Assembly: GCA_020444165.1 (NCBI GenBank)
Contig: JAHLLK010000023.1
Location: 1 to 64,000 of the forward strand
Source of the DNA: Deltaproteobacteria bacterium
GTDB lineage: Bacteria > Desulfobacterota > Desulfarculia > Desulfarculales > Desulfarculaceae
Direction of reading: 5' to 3'
Length of the DNA: 64,000 bases
Shown here: one piece after another, positions 8,851-17,680 of the stretch
Position numbering within the stretch: position 1 is the first letter of the stretch
Layout: each line of letters opens with the position of its first letter
The notes under the pieces: model-generated
Database searches by the model: none
Told to the model about the DNA's origin: nothing
The model's input: only the letters and a program-made list of their open reading frames with translations
Position numbers and translations under genes: made by a program

Positions 8851-9723
8851 ATGAATCTCCCCAGAGAACTCCATCAACGCATGCTCGCGGCCCTGGGCTC
8901 GCCAGAGCCTCCCCTTCCCTTCTGCTGCGTCCGGCTCTACACCGAGGAAGAGACACCGCCCCCGGAGGTTTTGGCCGCGGACCCTTCGCCGGAAACCGTG
9001 ATGTGCTGCCAAGCGGTGCGGCACGCCATTCAGGGCGAGCCGGTGTGGCTCACCGCGGCCAACGTGGGCTGCGTGGCCGCAGGCATAAGTCTGGGTCTGG
9101 TGGACGAGCACCAGCGGGAGCCCTTGGAAGGGCCTCGGGTCTACACCTGCATCATGCGCGAACAGGCGGGCCTCACACCTGAGGAGTTCGTGCCGCCGTC
9201 CCCCGAAGACTTCACCACGGGCGTGGTCTACGCCTGCCGGGCGGCGGGGCGGCCGCAGTACGGGCTTTTCGGCCCCGAGGACAGCGGCCGCTTCCGGGAC
9301 GTGGAGACGGCGCGGCGGGCGGTCAGCTCCATGGCCGCCATCCAGCCGCCGGTGATGCAGGGGGTCTATTTTTACCCCCCCGACCGGGAGGGCCCGGAGT
9401 TGTTGCCCCAGGTGGTGGTGCTGGCGGTGCGGCCGGTGGAACTGACCCGGCTGTTGCAGGGCTATCAGTACGTCACCGGGGAGAGGGTGGACGCCAGCCT
9501 GGGCCCGGTGCGGGCGGTGGATTCGGATCTCATCGCCCGGCCTTTCCTGACCGGCCGCATCAATCTCTCCACGTTTTGCCTGGGCGCCCGGGTGGTGGCG
9601 GGCTTTGCCGGCGACCGCATGGGCCTGGGCCTGCCCTGGCACTGCTTCCAGACCATGGTGGAAGGCCTGGAAGAGTCCCGCACCGGCTATCCCTATGAGC
9701 GCTATCCCGGAGCCCAGGAGTGA
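8851..9723 (+). CDS. DUF169 family protein
   Basis: A 290-residue soluble protein of the DUF169 (COG2043) family, recognisable from the PFCCVRLY start, the central GCVAAGISLGL segment with its conserved Cys and the C-terminal ARVVAGFAGDRMGLGLP. Members are common in anaerobes and often bind Fe-S or sit next to redox enzymes; no biochemical role is established. It is divergent from the GcvH-like gene, 209 bases apart, and followed by a dispersed repeat. No operon partner is evident. Confidence 0.8.
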   Translation: MNLPRELHQRMLAALGSPEPPLPFCCVRLYTEEETPPPEVLAADPSPETVMCCQAVRHAIQGEPVWLTAANVGCVAAGISLGLVDEHQREPLEGPRVYTCIMREQAGLTPEEFVPPSPEDFTTGVVYACRAAGRPQYGLFGPEDSGRFRDVETARRAVSSMAAIQPPVMQGVYFYPPDREGPELLPQVVVLAVRPVELTRLLQGYQYVTGERVDASLGPVRAVDSDLIARPFLTGRINLSTFCLGARVVAGFAGDRMGLGLPWHCFQTMVEGLEESRTGYPYERYPGAQE

Positions 9724-9745
9724 GGGCAGAATGGTTCGGGAGACA

Positions 9746-9975
9746 GTCAGCCCGCATATTTCAGGAAGGCGGGGTAACTTGGCCGACTACGCGCTCAATG
9801 GCGTTGGTTTTTTTCTTGGCCTCTGATGCTTCAGATAACGGCACAGCTATCCGAGCGGCACAGCCAGATGGTTGCCGGCAAGGCGACGGACGAGCGACAA
9901 CCGGAGGCGTAACCATAGCTACGTCGAGGTTGGAGCGAAGGACGCAACGCAGCCGGCGGGCATCTGGCGAAGCCG
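9746..9975. repeat. 230-bp dispersed repeat, copy B
   Basis: Second copy of the element at 231-460. The 9857-9975 block is the well-conserved 119-base portion and 9746-9765 the conserved left edge, at exactly the same spacing as in copy A. It lies in the convergent gap between the DUF169 gene and livF, overlapping neither. Confidence 0.65.
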
Positions 9976-10002
9976 TACCCAGCTCTTCCTGAGAGGTGCG
10001 GC

Positions 10003-10701
10003 TTAAATACTGAGGTAACGGGTGCGCACCTCTTCGTTGGCCCTGAGCTCCTCGATGGAGCCGGAGTAGCGGATGCGTCCGTTGTCGATGACGTAGGCCC
10101 GGTCCGAGAGGTCCAGGGCCACTTTCTGGTTTTGCTCGGCCAGGAGCACGGTAAGGCCCCGCGCCTTGAGGCCCTTGATCTGCTCGGCCAGCATGTCCAC
10201 GATCAGGGGGGCCAGGCCCTCGGTGGGCTCGTCCAGGAGCAGAAGCTCCGGGTTGGTCATGAGCGCCCGGCCGATGGTGAGCATCTGCTGCTCCCCGCCG
10301 GAGAGGAACCCGGCCCGGCGGCCGTCGATCTTGGCCAGGGGCGGGAAGAACTTGTAGATTTCCTCTTTCCGCCAGTTGAAGCCCGGCCGGGGATGTCCCG
10401 CCGCGATCTCCAGGTTCTCGCCCACGGTGAGGTCGGCGAACACCCGCCGGTCGTCCGGCACGAAGCCCACCCCCAGCCGCGCGATGCGGAAGGGCTTCTG
10501 CCCCACCAATTCCTCTCCGCCGAACACCACCCGCCCCTGGGCCGGCCGCACCAGCCCCATGATGCTCTTCATGGTGGTGCTCTTGCCCGCGCCGTTGCGG
10601 CCCAACAGGCAGACGATCTCCCCCCGCGCCACCTGGAGGGACACCTCGAAGAGGATGTGGCTCAGCCCGTAATAGGAATGGACCCCGGTCAGTTCCAGCA
10701 T
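10003..10701 (-). CDS. livF: Branched-chain amino-acid-type ABC transporter ATPase LivF
   Basis: Cytoplasmic ATPase subunit of a Liv-type importer, 232 residues. Walker A is GRNGAGKS, the signature FLSGGEQQM and Walker B LLLLDEPTEGLAP; the C-terminus RANEEVRTRYLSI is typical of LivF. It is the last gene of livKHMGF; its ATG overlaps the livG stop by one base, so the two ATPases are translationally coupled. Confidence 0.95.
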   Translation of the reverse strand: MLELTGVHSYYGLSHILFEVSLQVARGEIVCLLGRNGAGKSTTMKSIMGLVRPAQGRVVFGGEELVGQKPFRIARLGVGFVPDDRRVFADLTVGENLEIAAGHPRPGFNWRKEEIYKFFPPLAKIDGRRAGFLSGGEQQMLTIGRALMTNPELLLLDEPTEGLAPLIVDMLAEQIKGLKARGLTVLLAEQNQKVALDLSDRAYVIDNGRIRYSGSIEELRANEEVRTRYLSI

Positions 10702-11438
10702 CAGGCCGCTCCTCCCAGATAGGCTTCCTGCACCCTTTTGTCGGCCCGCACCACTTCCGGCACGTCCTGGATCAGGGAGACGCCCTGCTGCATGACCATG
10801 ATGCGGTCGGAGATGGAGAACACCACCTCCATGTCATGCTCGCAGAACAGGATGGTGAGGCCCTTTTCCCGGCAGAGCTGGTTCACCAGGCGGATCAGCA
10901 CCGCGGTCTCTTCGGCGGACATGCCCGCGGTGGGCTCGTCCAGGATCAGCATCTGGGGCTCGCCGCCCAGGGAGATGGCCATCTCCAAAACCTTCTGGTC
11001 GCCGTGGGACAGGGAGCCGGAGACCCGGTCCGCCTGCTCCAAGAGGCCGAAATCGTGCAAAATGGCGTCGGTGGCTTCCCGCACCAGGCTGGCGGCCGGG
11101 CGGAACAGGTTGAAGGTGCGCTTGTGATGGGCCAACACCGAGACCTGCACGTTCTCGAACACGGTCATGCGCTGGAACAGGTTCACGATCTGGAAGGAGC
11201 GCCCCAGACCCCGCTGGCAGATGCGATGGGGGGCCAGGCCGGTGATGTCCTGGCCCTGGAAGACGATGCGCCCCTTGTCCGGCCGGAGCTGGCCGGTGAT
11301 GAGGTTGAACAGGGTGCTTTTCCCCGCGCCGTTGGGTCCGATCACGGCCACGGTCTCGCCGGGCGCCACGTGCAGGTCGGCCTGGCTCACGGCCATGAAG
11401 CCGTCAAAGGATTTTTGCACCCCATTGAGCCGCAGCAT
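10701..11438 (-). CDS. livG: Branched-chain amino-acid-type ABC transporter ATPase LivG
   Basis: A 245-residue ABC ATPase pairing with LivF under the LivHM pore. Walker A GPNGAGKS, signature SLSHGDQKVLEMA and Walker B MLILDEPTAGMS are present, with the LivG-like FCEHDMEVVFSISDRI segment. The signature has SHG in place of SGG, as is common in LivG proteins. GGGAGGATTAG precedes the ATG. It begins immediately beside the livM stop codon. Confidence 0.95.
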   Translation of the reverse strand: MLRLNGVQKSFDGFMAVSQADLHVAPGETVAVIGPNGAGKSTLFNLITGQLRPDKGRIVFQGQDITGLAPHRICQRGLGRSFQIVNLFQRMTVFENVQVSVLAHHKRTFNLFRPAASLVREATDAILHDFGLLEQADRVSGSLSHGDQKVLEMAISLGGEPQMLILDEPTAGMSAEETAVLIRLVNQLCREKGLTILFCEHDMEVVFSISDRIMVMQQGVSLIQDVPEVVRADKRVQEAYLGGAA

Positions 11439-12380
11439 CTAATCCTCCCGGGGGCCGGCGGCGAAGCGGCGGGCCAAGAACCCCAACACGCCTTCGGGCA
11501 TGAAAAAGATCAGCGCCATGAGGATGATCCCCAGGAACAGGGTCCAATACTCGGTGTAGGCCCCCACCAGGCTCCGGAGGCTGACCATCACCGCCGCGCC
11601 CAGGAACGGTCCGAGGAAGGTGAACCAGCCCCCCAACAGGCACATGATCAGGATCTCCAGGGACAGGGTCCAGAACATGAGATCCGGGAACACCGAGCCT
11701 TCCACCACCACGAACAGGGAGCCGGCCACCCCGGCGAAAAAGGCGGCCAAGATCAGGCCGGCCAGTTGCAGGCGGCGCACGTCGATGCCCACCGCCTCGC
11801 CCCGCTCGGGGTTGTCCCGGCAGGCCTGCAAGGAGCGGCCAAAGGGCGAGTTCACGAGGAGGAACATCAGGGCCAGGCAGACCACGGTGACGATCAGCAC
11901 GAAGTAATAGGCCCCCATCTGGGAGGAGATCAAATCCGGCATGGCGATGCCGTGGATGCCGTCGTCCCCGCCGGTGAAGGAGTACCAGCGATAGACAATG
12001 GCCCAGACCAGGGAGCCCAGGGAGATCTGCAGCATGCCGAAGTAGAGCTTGGACACCCGGATGGTGATGAGCCCCATGATGACCCCCAACAGGGCGGCCA
12101 CCAGCGGCGCGGCCACGAAGCCCCACCAGGCGCTGAGGCCGGCCCGCACCACCACCAGGGCCAGGGTGTAGGCCCCCACCCCGTAGAACACCGCGTGGTG
12201 GAACTGGTACATGCCGCCGAAACCCAGCACCAGGTTCAGGCTGGTGGCCAACAGCCCGGTCACGAAGATGAGGGGCAGCATGTAGAGATAGAAGCGGGAA
12301 AGAAACTGGGGAGCCACCAGGAAGCCCAGGAGCAGCACGGCCAGGCCCAGGCCCGCCTTGGGGGAGATGATGCCTTTCAC
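11439..12380 (-). CDS. livM: ABC transporter permease LivM
   Basis: A 313-residue integral membrane permease with about eight to ten hydrophobic segments and the BPD_transp_2 fold, including the NSPFGRSLQACRDNPERGEAVGID coupling region that contacts the ATPases. The start is GTG with GGGGAGG-type purines upstream. It follows livH by 16 bases and abuts livG. Confidence 0.93.
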   Translation of the reverse strand: MKGIISPKAGLGLAVLLLGFLVAPQFLSRFYLYMLPLIFVTGLLATSLNLVLGFGGMYQFHHAVFYGVGAYTLALVVVRAGLSAWWGFVAAPLVAALLGVIMGLITIRVSKLYFGMLQISLGSLVWAIVYRWYSFTGGDDGIHGIAMPDLISSQMGAYYFVLIVTVVCLALMFLLVNSPFGRSLQACRDNPERGEAVGIDVRRLQLAGLILAAFFAGVAGSLFVVVEGSVFPDLMFWTLSLEILIMCLLGGWFTFLGPFLGAAVMVSLRSLVGAYTEYWTLFLGIILMALIFFMPEGVLGFLARRFAAGPRED

Positions 12381-12396
12381 GGAGCCTCCCCTCCCC

Positions 12397-13293
12397 TCAC
12401 CAGGTGGATTTCAACAGGCCCTTGGGCCGGAACAGGAGCACGGTGACCACGGCCACATAGGGGAACACGATGGCGAACTGGGGCCACACCAGGATGCCGA
12501 TGGCGTCGGTGAGCCCGAAGATCAGGGCGCCCAACAGGGCTCCCCAGATGTTGCCCAGGCCGCCGATGATCACGATGAGGAACGCCTCGATGATGATGGT
12601 GTGGTCCATGCCCTGGGTGATGTTCTGGGTGGGGGCCACCAGGGCGCCGCCCAGGCCGGCCAGGTAGCAGCCGATGACAAAAACAAAGGCGAAGATCCAA
12701 CTCACATTGATGCCCACGGCGCCGACCATCTCCCGGTCCACCGCGGCCGCCCGGGCGATCTTGCCCAGCTTGGTCTTGTTGGTCAGCCACCACAGCCCCA
12801 GGGCCACCAGCGGCCCCAACAGGAGCAGAAACAGGTTGTAGCGGGGGAAAGGCGCGCCGCCCAGGTTCACCGAGCCCTGCAGGATCAGGGGCGGCGACAG
12901 GGAACGGTAGTCCGAGCCCCACACCAGCTTCACCAGATCGCCGAAAACCAGCATGAGGGCAAAGGTGAACAACAGGAGCATCAAGTGCTCCCGTTCGTAG
13001 AGATGGCAGAACAGGGCCCGCTCGGCCAGGAGGCTCAAGAGGGCCACCCCCAGGGGGGCCAGGGCCAGGGCCGCCCAGAAGGCCAGCGGCCCGTCCCCGA
13101 ACAGTTTCATCACACTATAGGTAAGGAACGCCCCGATCATGTACAGGGAGCCGTGCGCCACGTTGGGTATGCGCAAGACCCCCAGCACCAGGCTGAGCCC
13201 GGAGGAGACGATGAACAGGATGGTGGTGCGGCTGAGCCCCACCAGGGTCTGCTCCATCAACCCCCCCAGGGTGATGCCGGCTGCTGCGTCCAT
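12397..13293 (-). CDS. livH: ABC transporter permease LivH
   Basis: A 298-residue membrane permease, partner of LivM. It has typical LivH features: GLSLVLGVLRIPNVAHGSLYMIGAF near the N-terminus and the ATPase-contacting AAAVDREMVGAVGIN loop around residue 190. ATG 13293 is kept, although Met13 is also possible because the upstream ribosome-binding site is weak. It sits 24 bases downstream of livK. Confidence 0.93.
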   Translation of the reverse strand: MDAAAGITLGGLMEQTLVGLSRTTILFIVSSGLSLVLGVLRIPNVAHGSLYMIGAFLTYSVMKLFGDGPLAFWAALALAPLGVALLSLLAERALFCHLYEREHLMLLLFTFALMLVFGDLVKLVWGSDYRSLSPPLILQGSVNLGGAPFPRYNLFLLLLGPLVALGLWWLTNKTKLGKIARAAAVDREMVGAVGINVSWIFAFVFVIGCYLAGLGGALVAPTQNITQGMDHTIIIEAFLIVIIGGLGNIWGALLGALIFGLTDAIGILVWPQFAIVFPYVAVVTVLLFRPKGLLKSTW

Positions 13294-13317
13294 GATCGGG
13301 TCGTTCTTCCGCTGGTC

Positions 13318-14535
13318 CTACTGGCCCCGGGCCTTCTTGATTTCCTCGATGGAGGGCATGGCCTCTTCCGCCGGGATGGTCACGATGTCGTCGGCCACCA
13401 GGAAGTCATAACCCGGCTCCTTCTTGGTGACGCCCATGTACATGGGCAGCATGACCTGGTGGTCAAAGGCCCGCATGGTGATGGGGCCCACCGGGCTGTC
13501 CACGGTCAGGCCCTCCATGGCGTCGATGAACTTCTCGTTGTCCAGGCTGCCGGCCTTGGTGTAGGCCTTGTCCATGAACTCCGCCGTGATGTAGCCGTAC
13601 AGGGCCCCCACCTTGGGCTCGCGGCCATAGGCCTTCTTGAAGTCCGCCACGAACTTCTCGTTGGCCGGAGACTTGGGATAATAGAAGAAGTAGTTGCTGG
13701 TGCCCAACACGCCCTCGGGAGCATCCAGGCCCAGGGGCTTCAGGGTGGACAGCTCGGTGGCGGTGTGCATGTAGAAGGGAACCTTCTGGTTGAAGCCGGT
13801 GGCCTTGGCCGCCTTCAGGAAGGGCACGCAGTCGCGCCCGCCGGTGGCCACGATCACGGCGTCGGGCTTGGCGGCCAGGATGGCGGTGATGTAGGGGGTG
13901 AAGTCAGGCTCGCCCACCTTCCACCAGCTCTGGCCCAGCAACTCCACGTCGGGCTTCAGGAGCTTCAGGTTCTTCCAAACCGCGTCGGCGATGGCGTGGC
14001 CGTACTCGTAGTCGTCGCCGGCGATCCAGTACTTCTTGAAGGGCTTCTTGGCCAGACCCACCGCGGCGGCCTTGCCGGCCAGGGCGGTGTTCTCGTTCAT
14101 GGAGAACACATAGCGGTGACCGTGGGCCCCGGTGATCTTTTCACTCTTGGAAAAGGTGGCCAGGAAGGGAATCTTCTCGTTCTTGGCCAGGTCGCTGATG
14201 GCCAGGGCCAGCGCGCTGTTGATGGTGCCCATCAAGATGTTCACGTTCTCGCGCATGATCAGCTCTTTGGCCGCCGAAAGGCCGATGTCCACCTTGAACT
14301 TGCTGTCCCGGGTGAGGACCTCCACCTTATTGCCCAGGATCCCGCCGTTCTTGTTCACCTGGTCCATGTATAGGGTGAAGGCGTCACGAACGTCATTGGT
14401 ATAGGTGGAGGGTGGACCGGAGTAGCAGTCCACGATGCCCACCTTGAGGGTGCCGGCCATGGCCGGACCGGACATGGCCCAGCCCAAACCCACGAGCAAG
14501 CTCAGGCAAAGAGCCGCGCTCAGGAACTTCTTCAT
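13318..14535 (-). CDS. livK: Periplasmic ligand-binding protein LivK-type
   Basis: A 405-residue type I periplasmic binding protein (Peripla_BP_6) delivering substrate to LivHM. The signal peptide MKKFLSAALCLSLLVGLGW ends near AMA (about residue 27). The mature start TLKVGIVDCYSGPPSTYTNDV is typical. ATG 14535 has GGGAGGTG six bases upstream; the open frame further upstream is not coding. As first gene of the operon it is the highest-expressed subunit. The ligand is not predictable: this family also carries aromatic acids, urea and amides. Confidence 0.93.
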   Translation of the reverse strand: MKKFLSAALCLSLLVGLGWAMSGPAMAGTLKVGIVDCYSGPPSTYTNDVRDAFTLYMDQVNKNGGILGNKVEVLTRDSKFKVDIGLSAAKELIMRENVNILMGTINSALALAISDLAKNEKIPFLATFSKSEKITGAHGHRYVFSMNENTALAGKAAAVGLAKKPFKKYWIAGDDYEYGHAIADAVWKNLKLLKPDVELLGQSWWKVGEPDFTPYITAILAAKPDAVIVATGGRDCVPFLKAAKATGFNQKVPFYMHTATELSTLKPLGLDAPEGVLGTSNYFFYYPKSPANEKFVADFKKAYGREPKVGALYGYITAEFMDKAYTKAGSLDNEKFIDAMEGLTVDSPVGPITMRAFDHQVMLPMYMGVTKKEPGYDFLVADDIVTIPAEEAMPSIEEIKKARGQ

Positions 14536-14580
14536 CCAAACACCTCCCTGAAAAAGGATCACCACCGACAGGAAGCCCAA

Positions 14581-14609
14581 TAAATACAATACTGCCGTCC
14601 GCCTGGCAA
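14581..14609 (-). promoter_or_regulatory. Possible sigma-70-type promoter of livKHMGF
   Basis: On the minus strand TTGCCA (14609-14604) and TATTTA (14586-14581) are separated by 17 bases, about 45 bases upstream of the livK start. The -10 match is poor, so this is tentative. Confidence 0.25.
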
Positions 14610-14921
14610 GGGTCGCCGGCAGGACGGGCCGCAGCCGGACCGGAAGAGAAACAGCGGGAGGCCGGGGACAAGGCGTGGGCATGGGGCAACACCCGCCTTT
14701 CCGCCATCAGCGGCGGACGGCAACTCGCCACCAGGGGATGTGCTGGGCCCGGCGGCTCAACCCTAGCAGCGTTACCCCAACCGGGTCAAGTTGTGAAAAA
14801 AACTCCCCGCCCCGACGCGCGGCAAAGGGAAATCGCCGGCGGCGGACCCGGGTTTTGGCTTGGGGAACCGGTCCCTCCTCTGTCCATAATAGGGTAGCAG
14901 CCCACCTGACCGGGAGACGGC

Positions 14922-15743
14922 ATGGCGCGTGAAACCCCTCCTCTCTCCGCGGCGCGGGCCTTGACCCGGCAAGCGGCCTGGTTCCTGGGCGCGTGCCTGG
15001 GCGGGGGTCTGGCGGCCGTGGTTGTTTTCCTTGGCCCCGGCCCGGGCCTCCGCTGGCTGGGGCCGGCCGCCCTGGCCGCCGTGGCCGAGGGGGTCTTGCT
15101 CCGCCGGGGCCTGGCCGCCCTGCCCCCGCCCCCGGAGCAAAAGGGCTGGGGCCTGGCCAACTGGCTGACCCTGGGCCGCGGGGGACTTCTCATCCTGGCC
15201 GCGGGGTTCGGCGGCCTCCCGCCCGCAGCCTTGGCCGGGGCCGGTCTCCTGGTCTGGGTTCCGGCCGGGCTCTTGTTGGCCGCGGCGGGCCTGGACGGCC
15301 TGGACGGCTGGGCCGCCCGGCAACGGGGGGAGGACTCACCCCTGGGGGCTTATTTGGATCGCAACCTGGACGCCCTCTACTTCCTCATCGCCAGCCTCTT
15401 GGCCGTGGCCTGGTCCCGGGCCGGCCTTTGGTTCGTCCTGGTGGGCCTGGCCCACTACCTGTTTTGGGCCGCTTACCATTGGCGCCGCCGGCGGGGACTG
15501 CCCCTGCAACCCCTGGCTCCCTCCACCCGCCGCCGGGTGGTGGCGGGGCTGACCATGGCCGGGCTGGGCTGCCTTTTGCTACCGCTGGGCGGCGAAGCCT
15601 GGAGCCGGAGCCTGGCCTGGGGCTGGGGAGTGCCGTTTCTCTGGTTTTTCCTGCTGGACTGGCGGCAGGTCAGCCAGACTCTCCCGGCCAGAGGGCCAGG
15701 ATATCCAGTTGATGCACCAGGAGGGACAGGCGGCCGGTCCTGA
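14922..15743 (+). CDS. CDP-alcohol phosphatidyltransferase family protein
   Basis: A 273-residue membrane enzyme of the CDP-OH-P transferase family, which links a CDP-activated alcohol to another alcohol to form a phosphodiester (phospholipid head groups, for example). The complete catalytic motif D-x2-DG-x2-AR-x8-G-x3-D-x3-D is present at D125, D128, G129, R133, G142, D146 and D150, within about six membrane segments. GGGAGACGGC precedes the ATG. It converges on the methyltransferase gene, and the last 74 bases of the two genes overlap on opposite strands. Its position facing the pterin/glycosyltransferase operon suggests a shared product, but this is inference. The specific substrate is unknown. 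Confidence 0.88.
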   Translation: MARETPPLSAARALTRQAAWFLGACLGGGLAAVVVFLGPGPGLRWLGPAALAAVAEGVLLRRGLAALPPPPEQKGWGLANWLTLGRGGLLILAAGFGGLPPAALAGAGLLVWVPAGLLLAAAGLDGLDGWAARQRGEDSPLGAYLDRNLDALYFLIASLLAVAWSRAGLWFVLVGLAHYLFWAAYHWRRRRGLPLQPLAPSTRRRVVAGLTMAGLGCLLLPLGGEAWSRSLAWGWGVPFLWFFLLDWRQVSQTLPARGPGYPVDAPGGTGGRS

Positions 15744-16584
15744 GCTGGGCCCGCCGGCGGGCCAACCACGGCCCCAGCCGCGCCTGGTCCAGGCCGCGGC
15801 CCGTGAGCGAAGCCTCGTGAAAGCCCAGCATACACGCAAGGAAAAACTCCTCGCCCGGGTCGTAGGGCGGGGTCACCACCCAGTCCGAGGCCCCGGCCGC
15901 CAAGAGTTTGGCTCCGGCCCGGGGCAACAGCTCCAGGAGCCGCCGGCCGGTGCGGCTGCCGCCCCGGCCGGGGACCACGGCCGGATCGAGGTCCATGCTG
16001 GCGTGGTAGGCCGCTTCCACGGCCGCGTCCTCGGCCGGGTCCTCCGCGGGCAAAAAGGCGGTGATCCCATCGGGCAGGAGGGTGAGCCACCACAGGGCGC
16101 CCGCTCGGGACAGCCGGGTCAGCCGGCGCACGGCGTCCGCCAGATCCAGAAGGTCCAGGAAGGCATGGGCGATGATGATATCCCAGGGGCCCTCTCCGGG
16201 CAGCTCCGGCGCGAAGAAATCCCGGCTCAAGAAGCGAAACTCCGTGCGGCCGCTGGGCCCGGGGCAGAGGAAGCGCTCCGGGCTTTCCCATTCGCCGGCC
16301 AGGCCCCCGGCGGCCAGGGCCGGGGGCAACAGCTCCCGGGCGCGCGAGACTAGCGCCGGGTCCCGCTCCAACAGGGTGTAACGCCAGGGGAGCGGCAGGC
16401 CCCAGGTCAGGAGCCGCGGCACCATGGTCCCCACCCCGGCCCCCAGCTCCAGGACGGCCAGCGGCCGGCCCCGGGAGGCCGCTTCCCGGCGGAGCCGTTG
16501 CCACACCTGCTGGTTCAGGGAGCGGTCATCCAGCCCGGCCTTGGCCGCCAGGTAGCGGCTCCAGGGGAAATCAGGCGCGGCCAC
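15670..16584 (-). CDS. SAM-dependent methyltransferase (class I)
   Basis: A 304-residue protein with the class I methyltransferase motif I VLELGAGVGTM near residues 44-54, the acidic motif II region LLERDP and a motif IV-like DIIIAHAFLDLLDLAD. The GTG at 16584 is preceded by GGAGG and lies inside the end of the glycosyltransferase gene (14-base overlap); the open frame extending further upstream is a shadow of that gene. It is the last gene of the RibD-like to methyltransferase operon. The target (small molecule, sugar or lipid) is not identifiable. Confidence 0.8.
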   Translation of the reverse strand: MAAPDFPWSRYLAAKAGLDDRSLNQQVWQRLRREAASRGRPLAVLELGAGVGTMVPRLLTWGLPLPWRYTLLERDPALVSRARELLPPALAAGGLAGEWESPERFLCPGPSGRTEFRFLSRDFFAPELPGEGPWDIIIAHAFLDLLDLADAVRRLTRLSRAGALWWLTLLPDGITAFLPAEDPAEDAAVEAAYHASMDLDPAVVPGRGGSRTGRRLLELLPRAGAKLLAAGASDWVVTPPYDPGEEFFLACMLGFHEASLTGRGLDQARLGPWLARRRAQLRTGRLSLLVHQLDILALWPGESG

Positions 16585-17680
16585 GGCCCCCCTCCCCTGC
16601 CCCCTTGGCGGCCAGCTCCTGGAGGAAATCCCGCACCCGCGCGGCCGAGGCCTCCCAGGTGGGCATCTGGTCAAAGCGGTCCCGGGCGGCCAGGGACCGG
16701 GCGGCCAAGAGATCGCGGTCTCCGGCCAGTTCCCGCAGATAGGCCGCCACCCGGCCGGTCTCCCCGGGTGCGAAGAGGCGGCCCTCCCGGCCCGGGCGGA
16801 TGATCTCCGCCGCCCCGCCCTCCCGGGCGGCCAAGACCGGCAGGCCGTGGGCCAGGGCCTCCAGGTGCACGATGCCGAAGCCCTCAAAGCCAAAGGGCAT
16901 GCACAAAGCGTGGCTCCGGGCCAGGATCTCCCGTAGCGCCGCGTCGCTCAGGCGGCCCCGCAGCCGGACCCGGTCGGCCAGGCCCGCCCCCAAGAGCAAC
17001 CGCCGCACCCGCCGGGTATAGGCCGGATCCGGGGTGAGATCGCCCACCACCTCCAGGGAGAAAGGCAGGGAACCCAGGCGGGTCAGGGCGGGCAGGAGCC
17101 GATGCAGGCCCTTCCGGGGGATGAGGCTCCCCACCATGACCAGGCGGAGGGGACCCGGGGCCAGGGCCCGGCCCACCACGGCTTCCCGGGAGAGCGGCGG
17201 GCCCAGGTGATCCTTGCCCGGCCAGGCCACCACGGCCGGCAGCCGGCGGCCCAGCACCCGGGTCACCCGCTCCCGGGTGTGCCGGCTGTTGCAGACCAGG
17301 GCGTGGAGGCGGTGGAGGAATTGCCGCTCCACCAGTCTGAGCGCCCAGCGCCGGGCCGGGCCGCGGGAGGGCTCGTCGCTTTTGAGATGGTGCACCACCC
17401 CCACCAGGCGGGGCCCTTGCCGGGCCAGGAGCCGGTTGGCCACCAGCAGCGAGGGGTGGTTCAGCTCGTCCTCCAGGAGGATCTGGCAGGCCCGGGCCCG
17501 GGCGGCCAGGCGGCGGCCCCCGAAATTGGCCGCCAGGTTGGCCGCGTAGCCCCCGGGCGGCTGGGACAGCACCCGCACCTCCTGACCCCAGGTGGTGAGC
17601 CAGTGCGCCAGCTGGCGGTCATAGAGATAACCGCCGCTGGCCGTGTCCAGGGAGCCGTAGATCACCAAGCCGAGGCGCAT
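16571..17680 (-). CDS. Glycosyltransferase family 4
   Basis: A 369-residue GT-B enzyme. The N-terminal acceptor domain starts MRLGLVIYGSLDTASGGYLYDRQ; the C-terminal donor domain has MVGSLIPRKGLHRLLPA and the EX7E-type segment FEGFGIVHLEALAHGLPV used for nucleotide-sugar binding. ATG 17680 shares one base with the stop of the PTPS-like gene (TGATG), indicating coupling. With a pterin-type synthase immediately upstream, glycosylation of a pterin- or pyrimidine-derived product is plausible, though not shown. Confidence 0.88.
   Translation of the reverse strand: MRLGLVIYGSLDTASGGYLYDRQLAHWLTTWGQEVRVLSQPPGGYAANLAANFGGRRLAARARACQILLEDELNHPSLLVANRLLARQGPRLVGVVHHLKSDEPSRGPARRWALRLVERQFLHRLHALVCNSRHTRERVTRVLGRRLPAVVAWPGKDHLGPPLSREAVVGRALAPGPLRLVMVGSLIPRKGLHRLLPALTRLGSLPFSLEVVGDLTPDPAYTRRVRRLLLGAGLADRVRLRGRLSDAALREILARSHALCMPFGFEGFGIVHLEALAHGLPVLAAREGGAAEIIRPGREGRLFAPGETGRVAAYLRELAGDRDLLAARSLAARDRFDQMPTWEASAARVRDFLQELAAKGAGEGGRGRA

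Noticed and set aside
10836..14373. Two very long plus-strand frames opposite the liv genes
   Set aside because: His/Gln/Gly-rich translations typical of antisense reading of high-GC genes; all five Liv proteins on the minus strand have full family motifs.
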